DNA from: Atrichornis clamosus
Taxonomy: Eukaryota > Chordata > Aves > Passeriformes > Menuridae
Length of the DNA stretch: 64,000 nt
Direction: 5' to 3'
NCBI GenBank assembly: GCA_013400975.1
Contig: WBMZ01004774.1
Coordinates: 400,001 to 464,000, forward strand
Shown: piece after piece, positions 52,701 to 64,000 of the stretch
Layout of the letters: each line of letters opens with the position of its first letter
Numbering within the stretch: the stretch's first letter is position 1
Notes under the pieces: generated by a model
The model's input: the letters and a program-made list of their open reading frames with translations, nothing else
What the model was told of the DNA's origin: nothing
Database searches by the model: none
Program-made: the position numbers and the translations under genes

Positions 52701-52767
52701 GAGGATCAAATGAAAATGGAAGCACGCCCCACACCTCAGATTCAGATGGAACTTTTATTTCTTACAG
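52701..52767 (+). CDS. TBC1D5: TBC1D5 second coding exon
   Basis: The acceptor is ttttgtattag ending at 52700. The exon is 67 bases, entered in phase 1 and left in phase 2. It encodes GGSNENGSTPHTSDSDGTFI followed by SYR, with the Arg codon split across the next junction. The end matches the TBC1D5 block DSxGTFxSYR, which in known TBC1D5 proteins continues KEWEELF, the region just before the TBC domain that includes an LC3-interacting segment. I chose the donor cag|gttggt at 52768 because it keeps that frame. A second donor-like ttg|gtaatt lies four bases further and would shift the frame. The middle of the peptide is more divergent from the human protein, as I recall it, than the two ends. 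Confidence 0.85.
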
Positions 52768-53661
52768 GTTGGTAATTTGTTATATTTATTTTCTAATTTT
52801 TAAAAGGTTGATTATAATAAGTAACATAATCTATTTAAAGGAAAAGCACAGGTCCTATACTTTAAGAGGATTGTGCAATCTAAATTGAAGCAGTCAGTGG
52901 ACTAAAGAACATGAAAGATTTAGTTAAGGAATGATCTGAAAAGTTGTCTTCTGGATTACTATTTTTTTTTTTAGAAAGTTGTTCAAAATGCTTAAGTAAT
53001 GAAAGTACAAAATGTTTGTAAGCCTGAATGTTTTTAAGGTCGGTTTTTGTGGGGTTTTTTCCTCCAAAGTATGCAATGAAGTAGAAAATCTCACCTAAAC
53101 TCATAGCAACTAAGCTAAACTTTGAAATATTCAACTCACCAGTGATCACCTTTCTGGTCTTCTCCAAAGCAACTGGATCTATGGACCACATGGAACTCTA
53201 TTTGCTCATTATTTCACGTCAAAAACCAAAGCCAGGATTAGTTAAATTTGAGGTTATTTGACAGGAAAATACTATTACCATTTTGTTATCAGTAAACACC
53301 AGTTAAACATGATGCAGAGTAACTTTTTTCAGCACTGTCATTGAGCTCGAATCTTGCTTGGGTACATACCAGAAGGTATGTTGTGCTTGAAAGCACAGAA
53401 GGCTAATCTTCAGGTGTGTACTTTCATCTTTCACCCTGCAAAATACTGCCTCTGCTACAAAAAAATCTTTGTCCTTGTGACTTGTAAATTAATAGTATGA
53501 TTTGTGCTAACCAGAATGATTGCATCTGATTTTCATGTTTAAGTATGGTAAGACAAAACAAGCTTGCCACATGACTATTTTGGAATCATTTAGTGAACTG
53601 TGTTGGTTGGCATTTTTTTGGTTCATACTCTACTGGAATCTGTACTTCAAAGAGGTGTAGG

Positions 53662-53682
53662 CAGGCAGGAGGAACCTGCCTG
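53662..53682. repeat. Perfect 8-bp hairpin
   Basis: CAGGCAGG at 53662-53669 is the exact reverse complement of CCTGCCTG at 53675-53682, with a 5-base loop AGGAA. It lies 40 bases from a second hairpin. Confidence 0.7.
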
Positions 53683-53721
53683 TTTGTCTTGTCCTGGTTG
53701 CAGCCAGCTGGGTGGGGAATA

Positions 53722-53737
53722 CTGCACCGTGGTGCAG
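53722..53737. repeat. Perfect 7-bp hairpin with 2-base centre
   Basis: CTGCACC at 53722-53728 pairs with GGTGCAG at 53731-53737 around GT. The near-contiguous palindrome could be a dimeric protein-binding site or a chance structure. Confidence 0.65.
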
Positions 53738-54997
53738 GCAGTGAGCTGTGCTGGTCAGGGGGAGCCTCAGGCGTGGGGTGGCAGGGAGGGACACAACGCT
53801 GGAGAACCTGTTGCAGGCTGGAGACTGAGAGATTGTCCAGGAGAGCAAGGAGCAAACAGCCTGGTCTTGAGGATGTTGAAAAGAAGGACTTTTTGTAAGA
53901 ACCTAGAGGGAAGAGCAAAGAGTTTGCTGCGAGTCAAATATCCAGAGGAAGCTTCAGGACTCAGAGCAAGGTTGGAAAAAGGGGTTTGCCTGCAGGGACA
54001 CAGTGGGACTGGGGAAGTTTGATTTAGGTATTCTTCCAATTTTCTGTATCCTAGTAAGTTGACTCTAATTAAATCTACTTTGTGATGATATAAAACTCTT
54101 CTGGGGTAGTTAGCATGTTCACTTTGATAAAATATATTAGCAGGTCCGTTTCAGGATTCTGCCTGACTATTTCTTGTCATATTCTTGTCATATTCTGCAT
54201 GCAGCATACTATCTGAGTTAAAAGAAGGGCTGAAAAATACCACCCAGAATAATCTTCGTGGTTTTTAGGTGAGAAGCATATGTAGATATAGAGACCATGA
54301 AGCAGTTTCTGAAAAATAGGCAAGATAGAATTTAGACAGATCAGCAAAAGATAGTTGGGAGCTCTCTCTGCCATTAATTCCAGGACATTTATTCCTGAAA
54401 GTCATCAATTCAAGAGCACCAGTTGTTGTGCCTGCAACATTGTACTACTTGAAGCAGCCAGCTGTGGTTCCATGAGAGTGTAAGCTGTGGGGCTGGGGAC
54501 TGACCTCGTCCCCTCACCCCTGCTCCATTCAGGCAGTAGCACTCATCTCAGGGAGCTAACCCAGCCTAACCTGTTCATTCTTCGTAAGGAGAGTTTTCTG
54601 ATGTCTTCATTTACTGTATCCTCCTGCCAAAGCTTCCCATGGTATCAGTGCCAATGCAAGGAATGTAGCTGGCATGTACAGCTAGAAATAAGTGGGAGGA
54701 CAGAGCATGGTACCATTTACTTAAATCAGCCTATACCACAGTGAATCCTCAGCCATCTTTAATGCTCCACAAATTAAGTGGAAGTTAAATTTGGTCTTTG
54801 TGTCTCCATTTTCCTTAGTCTAAAGTGCATATAATAAATATGACATCAGCTACAAGTTCCATGAATAATAGTCGTATTCTGTCAGAGAGGATTACAGCCC
54901 AACTTAAGAGAACTGAGGTTAATTAGTGTTTTAAAAGTGGTCCCATATATCATTGCTGAAGTATTATTGTTATAATTAGAGGCAAGATAGTACAAAA

Positions 54998-55049
54998 GAT
55001 ATATATGTGTGTGTGAGTGAGGAGATGTGTATGTATACGTATATATAAA
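54998..55049. repeat. Mixed TA/TG microsatellite tract
   Basis: A tatatatgtgtgtgtgag run is followed after a short interruption by atgtgtatgtatacgtatat. This is an imperfect alternating dinucleotide repeat, prone to length change. Confidence 0.65.
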
Positions 55050-56887
55050 AGAAACCTCTGACTTTTAATAGTTGGCAAGCTATCACTGTTATTAAGTATT
55101 ATTACAGTGTTTGAGGTGTGAAATGTATGTTTGTTGCTCAGTGGCAAGTAATTCCTATCGTATAATGAGACTGGCTGTAAATTTGCTGGTTGAGTTGAGT
55201 ATTGTGTGGATAGTTATAGTTCTGGGCTGCATGTTAAGTAAAAATGTACATCTAATACCTTATGAAAAATAAAAAGTGAATCCTAAACTACCTTGAAAGG
55301 TAATGATGGTAAATGTTTATTATTTCTTTAAGGACTCATTAGAAATTTGTACTAAATGTTAAGACACTGTCAAGGAATATTGTTTCAGTAAGCTAGTAGT
55401 TTGGTAAAACTAATGGTCGTCTTGTTTACCCAATGTGTTTCAGTCTATCATATTTTAAAAAGAATGGCTAGGGAATTTTTGCCCTAAGAGAGGCAAAGGC
55501 ATCTTTCGAACATGGTAGATGCATGCAGAAGGCATAATACATGAAAAATTCTACTGCGAATTTTTGCTGAAGCAAAAGTTGCTTTATCTTTTATCAGTAA
55601 TCAGCCTTTACAATTTATTTAGGAGACGAGACAACTCCAAAAATATTTGAATATGAATACGTTTTGTTATTAAAGTGCTGTTAAAAACAATAAAAAAGTA
55701 AACCCATTGGGGAGGTTACATGATTCCCACACTTTCTCTTTTAAAGGACAATTTGACACTATCCAGTACAAGACTCCAAGTGTGTGTGTTAATAAAGGAT
55801 GACAGATCATTATCTTTTGATATATTTATGATGCTCCAGAACTATTTGTATGGTTTTATTTTTAATATGAAGGCGATACCTTAGAGTTTGTGACTCTTGC
55901 TTGCGTTGATCACAGAACAGATTCAATGCTGCATGTGTTCAGATAGTGAGCATCTCCCTTTAGGTCATAAAGTTTGGAAGTAATGCAAGTGAAAAGCACA
56001 TGTGACTGGCATATATTTCTAAGTATTCTGTGGGTTTGTGAATGTGTCCTGTCAGGTCACAGAGAATTTTTTAGTTGCTCTTTAGGCTCTGATGGAAGTA
56101 TTCCTTCTGTACTTGGGAAGAAGCTTTACTAATAAGAAATTATGAGAATTATTTTCTAGAACCATGTCATCAAAATTAGAAGTTTACTATTAGAAACATT
56201 TGAACAGAATTATATTTAGACATACAGTAACTTTCCTCTTTTAAAACGTAAGAAAGTTAAGGAAAATATTTGAAATCCACTATACCATATTACTTTACTG
56301 CTATGGTTAAAGCCTTTTCTGGATGTCCAAATTGTCTGGACTTCATCAAAAGGAAAAGAAAAATAGATGTGGGTCTCTAGTTTCAGTATCTGCAATGCAG
56401 TGCCACTGGAAAGTAGAAATACTGTCTTTCTCCTCCCTTCCCAAGGGCAGCTGACCTTCTCCTCGCCAAAGAGGTGAACCTCTTGCCAGCACATATGACT
56501 ACAGACTATTACATTAATCTGTTTAGCCTCAGTACCAGCTGCTTGCATGTTTTTAATTATCTTATTAGATGGTATAACAGTGACCTATGAAATAAAATGA
56601 AGGTGAGTATTTTTTAACTTTATTTTACAGGCTATTTTTCTAAATATATTTTAATGACCTAATTATGACTTTTAGGGAGAGCCATTGATGCAGACATTCA
56701 ATTTGGCTGATAGAATCTAACATCTCAAGGACACTTATTTTCTTTCAAGGTGGATTCATACATTAATACTGCTTCTAATAAATATATAGCCTAAAAAAGC
56801 TCACTTTTCATACTTGTGATGTTAACTTACTTTAGGATTCAGAGACCCATGACTGCTATGTTGGATAATTTCTTAATACAATCCTGC

Positions 56888-56902
56888 ACATATATATATA
56901 AG
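56888..56902. repeat. Short (AT)n microsatellite
   Basis: An alternating AT run in cacatatatatatataag. Ordinary simple repeat. Confidence 0.65.
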
Positions 56903-58839
56903 TTTAATTTCTACCCCATGTATCAAGATAAAATTCATTCCTGTGTAGTTTAAACTCCATGACAAGTGATGATTTCTCAAAGTTGTGGGTTCTAAAGACA
57001 AGGTGTATTCCTCCTTCTGCTCATATTCCGAACAGGCAGAAGATGTGGTATAAGAAAGACCTTTGTATTCCATTTTCTTCCCCTGACTTCTTACAGATTC
57101 TGCTTACCAGATGTTTCCTTCCTTGCTGTAGCAAGTCGATGTGGTCCTGCTGGCTGAGGCGTTCCTTGTGTGCCAGCCAAGTGCAGGGCTGACACTGAGC
57201 GTACACAAGAAAGACGGCAAGGGCTGCGAGCTGTTCCTGCTTGGATCTGCCCGCTTCCAAAAGTGGTACTGAAACCAGTTTGCTCCTCTTCGACCGCTGG
57301 CTTTTCTTGGCAGTTGAGGCAGAAGTGGCTACATAGCCTCTGTCCTTACACGTTAAACATACTGAGAAGATGTGTGCAACTTACATACCTCCACCTTGTG
57401 CAGAACTTTGTCTATTAGGAAGCAACCCTTTTCCATCTACACAAGCACACCTAGTCTTGCACGTATATAGATGATGTTACTTTATTGTTTTAATTTTATG
57501 CCACCCCCGTGCAATTATAATCTTATTTTTCCTAACTTTGTTCACTGTATGTTCATGCATAAAGAGATGCAAAGAACAAGCTTGTTTCTGCACTGGGTTT
57601 TTAGATTATTTTGAAATTCAAATAATTGGGTACAGAAGGAAAAGCAGTGAAGTTGTCAGTGCCCCTTCACTCTATAAGGAGAATTCACAGCACTTGCATC
57701 CTTCCTCTCTTTCCACAAGGAAGTGGTAAAACTGGCATCCATGTTTATTTTGTCTTATCTTAAACGATTTGCCAGACACTGTTCTAGTTGGTGCCATTTA
57801 TGTGGAAAGAGGCCTTTTAAGTATGAGCTGATTTTGTCTGAGAGTGTGTAAACTCTCTCCTTGAATTTTGTGATTCTTCTGAAAGATTATGTTCATAATG
57901 TGCTAAGAATCTTTATCTGGATGTGGCAGTCTGTGCCAGTACTCTCATTTTGTCCGTGTTTGTAATGTTAGGAATTCCATCTTGCAAATCTCCTTTTTCC
58001 AGCAAGAGAAAGTGCTGATTTGCACTGATCACAGGTTTCCTCCAACAGTTCTTTTTCTCCAAATCCAAGAAGATCGTCATACCTACTGGAAGCTTAGAAT
58101 ATTTCCAGTTTTCTCTGAATTCTTTTAAATTTGCTTTCCTTTATTTTCCTTTTAAGAAGACTTATATAATTTCCATCTCTGTCTTGTCAGATTTCTTCCA
58201 TTTACTTCTTTCTTCCACAGCTGATTCTCTCTACATTCCTTGCCTGAAGTCCTGAGGAACTGGCGAAGGATGTCATAAGACAAGGAATAATAAATTGTCA
58301 TTAAGGAACTGAAAACCTATATTCAGTATACTTATTTCTAAGATATAAACATTTCAAAACCCATAAATGGTGGATTTTTTAAACTTTTCCGGTGAAAACT
58401 ATATTACTTTTTAAAGACGTAAAAAGGGAGATACAGACTCGCTTTCTGTTTTTATACAATGTAATAGGGGAAAGCAAATTTAAGACATTTACTTAAAGCT
58501 TGAGATGCTTTCAACAGAGAATCACAAAGGAAGGACTGAGTACCGATATCTTTTGTTGGCAGAATGCTTTTTTTGTGGTTTGGTTGCAAGAAGGAAAGAT
58601 TTGGTACATGAAGAGAGACCATGAAAAAGGGAATGGTAGTTACTTTCTAAAATCCATTAAAAGCAAGTGAAAATTTTAGTCTACTCTAAATTTATTCTGT
58701 TGTACTTGAAAATTGACATACATACCGCTGACACGATATTCAACTGATGCCATATTTTCCCTTACTAATATTTTAAAGTAGTTTTCATTATGAATTTCTT
58801 TTACTTTTCCACTCTCAACAATCTTTGAACTACCATGGC

Positions 58840-59640
58840 AATTGGGAGATGTGACTGAGGACAGGAGGGAAGCAAATGTCACTTTTGTCTTCAAGAAGCT
58901 TAAGAAGGAGAATGCAGGGAACTAGGCCAGTTAGCCTCACCTTGATCCCAGGGAAGGTGGTGAAGCAGCTAACATGCTGGGGGCTGGAAAAAGGACCTAG
59001 GGGTCCTGGTAGGCATCAAATTGGACGTGATCCACCAATGCAGCCTTGTAGCAAAGGAAATGAATAATGTCCTGGGATGCATTAGGAGGAATGCTGCCAG
59101 CAGATCAGAGTTAGTAATCCTTCCACTGCAATCCATATCTGGAGTACTGGGTTCAGTGCTGGGCTCCTCATTACAAGAAGAACATGGGTATACAGGAGAG
59201 TGTTCATCAAAGGGCTATTAAGATGGTGAAGGAACTGGAGTATCTCTTCTGTGAGGAAAGGCTGAGAGAGCTGGGAATGTTCAGCCTGGAAAAGAGAAGG
59301 CTGGGGCATCTTTTCAAAGTCTGCATCTGAGTGAAGGGTATGAAGGAGACAGAGACAGGCTCTTTTCAGTGATGCCCAGCGACAAGATCAGAGGTAATGG
59401 GCACAAACAGAAATGCACAAGGTTCCATCTGAATATCAGGAGGCACTTTTTTACTGTGAAGGTGATGGAGCACTGGCACAGGTTGCCCAGTGACATTGTG
59501 GCATCTCCCTCCTTGGAGGTGTTCAAAAACTATCTGGAAAAAGTTCTGGATAGCTGGATGTAGCTGGCCCTGCTTGAGCACGAGCAGTTGGACCAGAAGA
59601 CCTGAGAGGTCCCTTCGAACCTCAATCATTCTGTGACTCA
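58840..59640 (+). mobile_element. CR1 LINE copy, 5' truncated and internally deleted
   Basis: The left part keeps the CR1 ORF2 segment (tgaggacaggagggaagcaa, then atgtcac) and, in one frame, RPVSLTLIPGKVVKQL, matching the reverse-transcriptase block NYRPVSLTSIPGKVMEQ. It then jumps directly to the end of ORF2 and the 3' region (ggctggaaaaaggacctagg). Typical blocks follow: ggaaaggctgagagagctgg, tgttcagcctggaaaagag, cactggcacaggttgcccag, and the terminal gaggtcccttcgaacctc with cattctgtgactcag. Most of the reverse-transcriptase core between these parts is missing, and stops and frameshifts break the rest. It is sense to TBC1D5 and clearly inactive. The left end is approximate. Confidence 0.93.
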
Positions 59641-62600
59641 GAAAATCCTATTATTCAAAATCTATAAATGGAATTACTTTGTTTTAAATCAGGAGGAAGC
59701 ACCTGTGGCAAGAGCAGAAGAAAGTAGGTCTGTATTAGTGAAATACACTATTTTCTAAGCCAAAATTTAGTGCTAAGGTAGATAGAAGCATACCATATGA
59801 AGTCAGAAATGTCAGGTTGGAAAAATTTCAGAAGCATTTTGTCCTTCTTTTTATGAAAAGAAGATTTTCCCTTTTTGTTAGCACCATTAGTCCCTTAGTA
59901 AACTTGATAAAGAAAGAAACCCAATGGAATTGCTTTATGATTTTCATTTTGGCCCCAAAACCTATTGCCATTTCTGCCATCTAACAAAAAATCTGGCAGT
60001 AATAAATTTGAAATATTTATTTAAGTTTCGAGGGCCAGTGGGTCTAACTAATGCAGTGAACTTCTTCATTGTTATTCATTTAAAACTTGGAACTTGCATT
60101 ATCTTGGCAGAAACATGACTAACACTGACAGATAAATGGCATTGAATTTTTTCTTGCTGCTAAGTACACATTTCAAGATCTTAATCATGTTGGCTTTAGC
60201 TTCTAGTCCATGAGATGCACAGTGACATAAAAGCAAGAAATCTGCCACAGAACAGTGAGTGAGTTGTTGTCTGTGTTTAGCAGCAAGAGAACCTGAATAG
60301 GATCAGTTCTGTGCTGAGTACTACCTCAGTGCTCCCACTAGCTCAGGGGGATTCTGAATGAAAGAATTGTGTCCTACACAATTTGTAACAGAGCTACGCA
60401 AGGTCAAACCCAATATCTTGATTTTCCTACGCTCTGGTCAAAATAGATCTGATATGTGATTTCATTTGTGTTTACAAAAATCAATCAAAAACCCCTGCAA
60501 CCTAGAACTGTATATAAAACGTGAATGCAAGATGGCACATTTGAGGAATTAGTTTTTAAACCAAAAAGGTTTTTAAATATCATGTACAAATGAAGTAAAT
60601 TTAAATAGCAAAGAGTTGCTTTTAGTGGGTCTGCATGGTTTTTAATGATGGTATTAAACCTAGTCAGTCCAAGAGAGTAAAGCTGTATCATGAAATCACT
60701 CATTTTCTTATGTCATTGCATGCAAAATGGATGGATTTACAAAGTTAAGATGGAATTAACAGTAGTGACTAGAATTTTGCAATTGGCACCCTGAACATTA
60801 TAAAGTCATCGGAATTCTTAACTTGGCTGCATATAAAAAAGTATTGTCACAACTCTGCCAGTTCTAGAGCTGCTCTAGCTGGTCAGGTGTGAGTAAGTAG
60901 AAACCACGTATCTTTCTTCTTCCTATTACATCTGGTTTTTAGTTGGATGATTGAGAGCTGTAGCTTTTAACTTTTATTATGTCCTATAGGAAACTCTTAC
61001 CTTTCCTCTTTCTTAAAGAATGCATGTTTATTTGTATAACAAGTTTTCATGCATGTGAACACACAAAATTCACAGACTTCTGCTTTTCTTCGGGTATGGA
61101 TTAGCAGAAGGGTAAAACAGCAGAAGGAAACTCTATGGTTAGGAGAAGTAGAAAGTAAATGTTCTACATGTACATGCGAAGGATTTCAAAGGTGCTGGGG
61201 GGATTTAAACTGAAAAACTCTGACCCTGCAACTGGCAAACTCAGGTACACTACAAAAATTAAAATAATTGAACATAATATCTGCATTTTGTCTCACCATT
61301 CTGCCAAGTACTGTAAAGTAATGAGTAGAGGAAAATGTGCTGGTGAAATTTAGACTTTGAAATGGCTGTAACAAGAATTCTTCTACAAAAGCTAAACTGT
61401 TAAGGGGTTGGAAATTATGTGCTCTGCAAGGGCCAAACTTGGCTCTTTGGCTGAGAACCATGAAGGCAAAGTGGTCAGTTTGGAATACGGAGAAAGATAT
61501 CTTGGAGTTCTGTGTCAGACGCAGTGCTGTTAGGAAAGGTGCTGGCAAAGCTGCCACTGCAGCCTTATTTCAGTCCCCTGAACTGTAGTACACACACACA
61601 CTGGTAGCTTAAAGAGCATAGCTAACTAATAACTTTATTTGCTAGAATGTTTGCCTTAAGAAAGTGATTTTACCTTTCTTCACACAAACCTTTTTAACTG
61701 TACATCAGCCAAAAGTAGATGAAACCTGAGCTGTTTTGAAAAATCTGCCCATTGAATGTTCAGCCTCCCAGCAACACAGCCATGCATATTCACACTTACA
61801 TGGCTGTTAGCTCTGCCACGTATCCTGAGGCAGGACTTTGAGAAACAGAGGAAAATACATATATTTTCCAAGCAGATTGATAAGCCTTCACATTAAAGCT
61901 GTCAAGTGGATTTTCAGGGTACCAAATAAAAATCTCTGTGTTTCAGAAATGTTTTTTACAAACTCTGCTTCTTATTACTTGATACTACCTTTCAATTGTT
62001 GGGGCTTTTCCTCTGTTTTTATAGAATTATCTCTGTCTTTATTACATTCCTGGCAGTTGCCTCACTTTTTTCTCAACTGTTGATTTTATGGCATAATAAA
62101 TAATACAAACCATGCAAGTTTCTTGTATTTATGCAGTATGTTTGAAAGGAATTTTTCTTCTCTTTAAATATTTAAATATAGATACTTGATGTTCCTATCA
62201 ATAAAGATCTCATATTGCAAAACATATGACAGAATAATTCAAGAATTTGTTTTCTTTCTGATGGCCTATTCAGTAGCCTGTTGCTTCATTGAGTGCCTCT
62301 GCAGAGCCGAGTTTGGGTCTCAACATTTTAAAAAGCACATTCTGAAGATGAAAACCAGTATAAAAACGTGAAATTGGCTTTTCTGGAAGCACACATTCCA
62401 TTGTTTCAAGATTATCTTGCCAATACTAGCAGCACTGCTCAAGAATTTTCTTTAGATCTCTCTGAGGCTATCTGTTTTATCCTTTAATATTGGTCTAGAG
62501 GATGGAATAAGCTTGAGATTTAGATTGAAAACTTAAATATATATGCTAATGTTTATATCTTTCAGTGTATAGCAGTATTCTTCCATAGACTGAGAAATAT

Positions 62601-64000
62601 TCTTTGTTACCTAAATGTTGTTGTAAATATCAAATTGACCTTGTTTCATCAAGGGCACAGAAAAAAAAGGGATTTCAGAACTTGGCATGATACATTAAAA
62701 AAATGCATGAAACAGAATAATGATACACACGGTCTGATGACCTGATAGGTACTGGTTTCTTTGTTGCCTGCAGTTTCACCTGAAAGTGAATTAATAGTAG
62801 TATTATTTACTTGGTAGGTCTGAGCCCCTGCAGTCCCAAAACTGAGTCTTTGCCCTTTTTTAGTTACACAGATTGTAGTTCGATGTGGCTGTTCACATTT
62901 TTACATTTCTATGAGTTTTAGTGTCTTCCACAGCGTTTGGTGTTGTCTGAACATGATAGTACAAAAATACTTCATACACTAGTTTTAGACTTTGGCAGGA
63001 TCTGCATTCTTACATTATCACCAGCTTTATCCTCTAAATCAGTAAGTGCAGAAGCTAAGTAGCAGTGATTACTGTCTGTGCTATACCAGTCTCCCTCAAC
63101 TGTATTTCTTCCTCTTCTGAACAGAGTATTTATTTTGTAAGGAGCTTAAATGGGCTGCCATTGCATTCTTCTGCGTATCTGTGCTCAGTGTATTGGTTTT
63201 ACCATTATGCTGCAGATCGAAATTTAGCAGCAGAGCCAGAGGCAGATATTCTGTTTCTGCCTATCAGTAGAAGAAAGTCTTTGTTACCTCTCCCCAACAC
63301 TGCATTAGCTCAGTGTTGCCTCAGTAAGGCTCTTGGAACTATTTGAATTTCAGAGTTATTTTCCAGGCATCTTCTTAGATGTCACGCATTCTGAAAGAGT
63401 TTATAGTTGTTCATTCCTCTATGGGGGAGCAATAGTGGGATCCCAGGGTCTTTTTCTAAGATGCTAGACCTTAGGGATTCAGATACTTTTTCAAAAATGT
63501 TGTTTAAGTGCATGTAAAATTTTACATAGACTTTTCTTACATGAAGTCCTGTTTGTTCTCTCTTCTAACAGTCAACTGAGAGAGACATTTCTGTTCCAAA
63601 TCTTTGGACCATACCTGAAAATCTGGTGCTTTAATTGTATTAACAAGAATCATATCCACAAATCATACCCTGTTGAAAAGAAAAACAGATTTCTAGATAT
63701 GGTTTGCTCAGAGGTCAGTCTCATTTCTTGTAAGAAAGTGTGTGTATTAGAGCAGACTGCAGTATAAAATTCTTTTGCAGAGAGATTTAAACTCCTGTGG
63801 TTATGACATAAGTGTATGTTTCATAAGATGGAAAGGAATAGATGAGAACTACAAGAACTACAAACAAATCATGCAGAATGAATCTGCAACCTTCATCCAA
63901 TGATTTGCCTGCTTTTTCTTTCATACATATTGAGCACTTTTCCTGCTTTGAAGTAATGCAACTGTCCCTAACTCATGCCAGTAGATATGTTACATTGGAC

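Larger units (their letters stand above)
53590..54030. other. GC-rich block of unknown origin
   Basis: Sequence composition changes sharply here, with long GC-rich, purine-rich stretches on the + strand (gggtggcagggagggacac and similar) and overlapping open frames on both strands up to 140 codons. A ttgtcctggttgcagccagc segment at about 53689 resembles the start of some bird LTRs, but the rest does not clearly follow. It may be a diverged LTR or another repeat, or a unique GC-rich insert. No protein family is recognised in any frame. Confidence 0.35.
52768..64000 (+). other. TBC1D5: TBC1D5 intron, 3' end beyond the window
   Basis: It follows the second coding exon. I looked for the next exon, expected to begin with the rest of the Arg codon and then K-E-W-E-E-L-F, and did not find it, so it should lie to the right. 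Apart from the GC-rich block near 53.6-54.0 kb, short TA/TG tracts near 55.0 and 56.9 kb and the CR1 copy at 58.8-59.6 kb, the stretch is unremarkable AT-rich sequence. Confidence 0.7.

Noticed and set aside
53586..54039. Overlapping 72-140 codon frames on both strands in the GC-rich block
   Set aside because: No domain is recognised and frames are equally open on both strands, so composition explains them better than coding.
58876..59629. Several open frames (60-87 codons) on both strands
   Set aside because: They lie within the CR1 copy and are fragments or antisense shadows of the LINE.

Overview
This window looks like vertebrate, most likely avian, nuclear DNA. It is AT-rich, almost gene-free at the protein level, and carries CR1-type LINE fragments ending in the typical bird CR1 tail, plus a solo LTR of a kind common in birds. 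There are no bacterial-style operons, and nearly every long open frame is chance. The only protein-coding content I can support is two short exons on the + strand. Their joined frame matches the N-terminus of TBC1D5, a TBC-domain Rab7 GTPase-activating protein of the retromer and autophagy pathways.

Layout: 1-23557 is non-coding sequence upstream of the first coding exon, probably the gene's 5' intron or upstream region. It holds a duplicated segment of about 65 bp, simple repeats, a G-quadruplex motif, a perfect hairpin, and a solo LTR at about 22490-22990 with matching 5-6 bp flanks. The first coding exon is 23558-23693, with its ATG at 23594. A 29-kb intron follows (23694-52700). It holds two CR1 tails, one CR1 tail in reverse, an ancient CR1 reverse-transcriptase fragment, and an isolated CpG island at about 45370-45640 with a CTCF-like site. 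The island could be an internal promoter. The second coding exon is 52701-52767. The rest (52768-64000) is the next intron, which contains a GC-rich block with two adjacent hairpins at about 53.6-54.0 kb and an internally deleted CR1 copy at about 58840-59640. The next TBC1D5 exon, expected to begin with K-E-W-E-E-L, was not found and probably lies beyond the window.

The points most worth following up are the orphan CpG island inside the TBC1D5 intron, the tandem donor site at the second exon, the solo LTR just upstream of the first coding exon, the short direct duplication near the left end, and several AT-rich, homeodomain-site-rich stretches that may be conserved enhancers. I saw no novel protein system. 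No alignment or database search was possible, so family identities come from recognition of the sequence.
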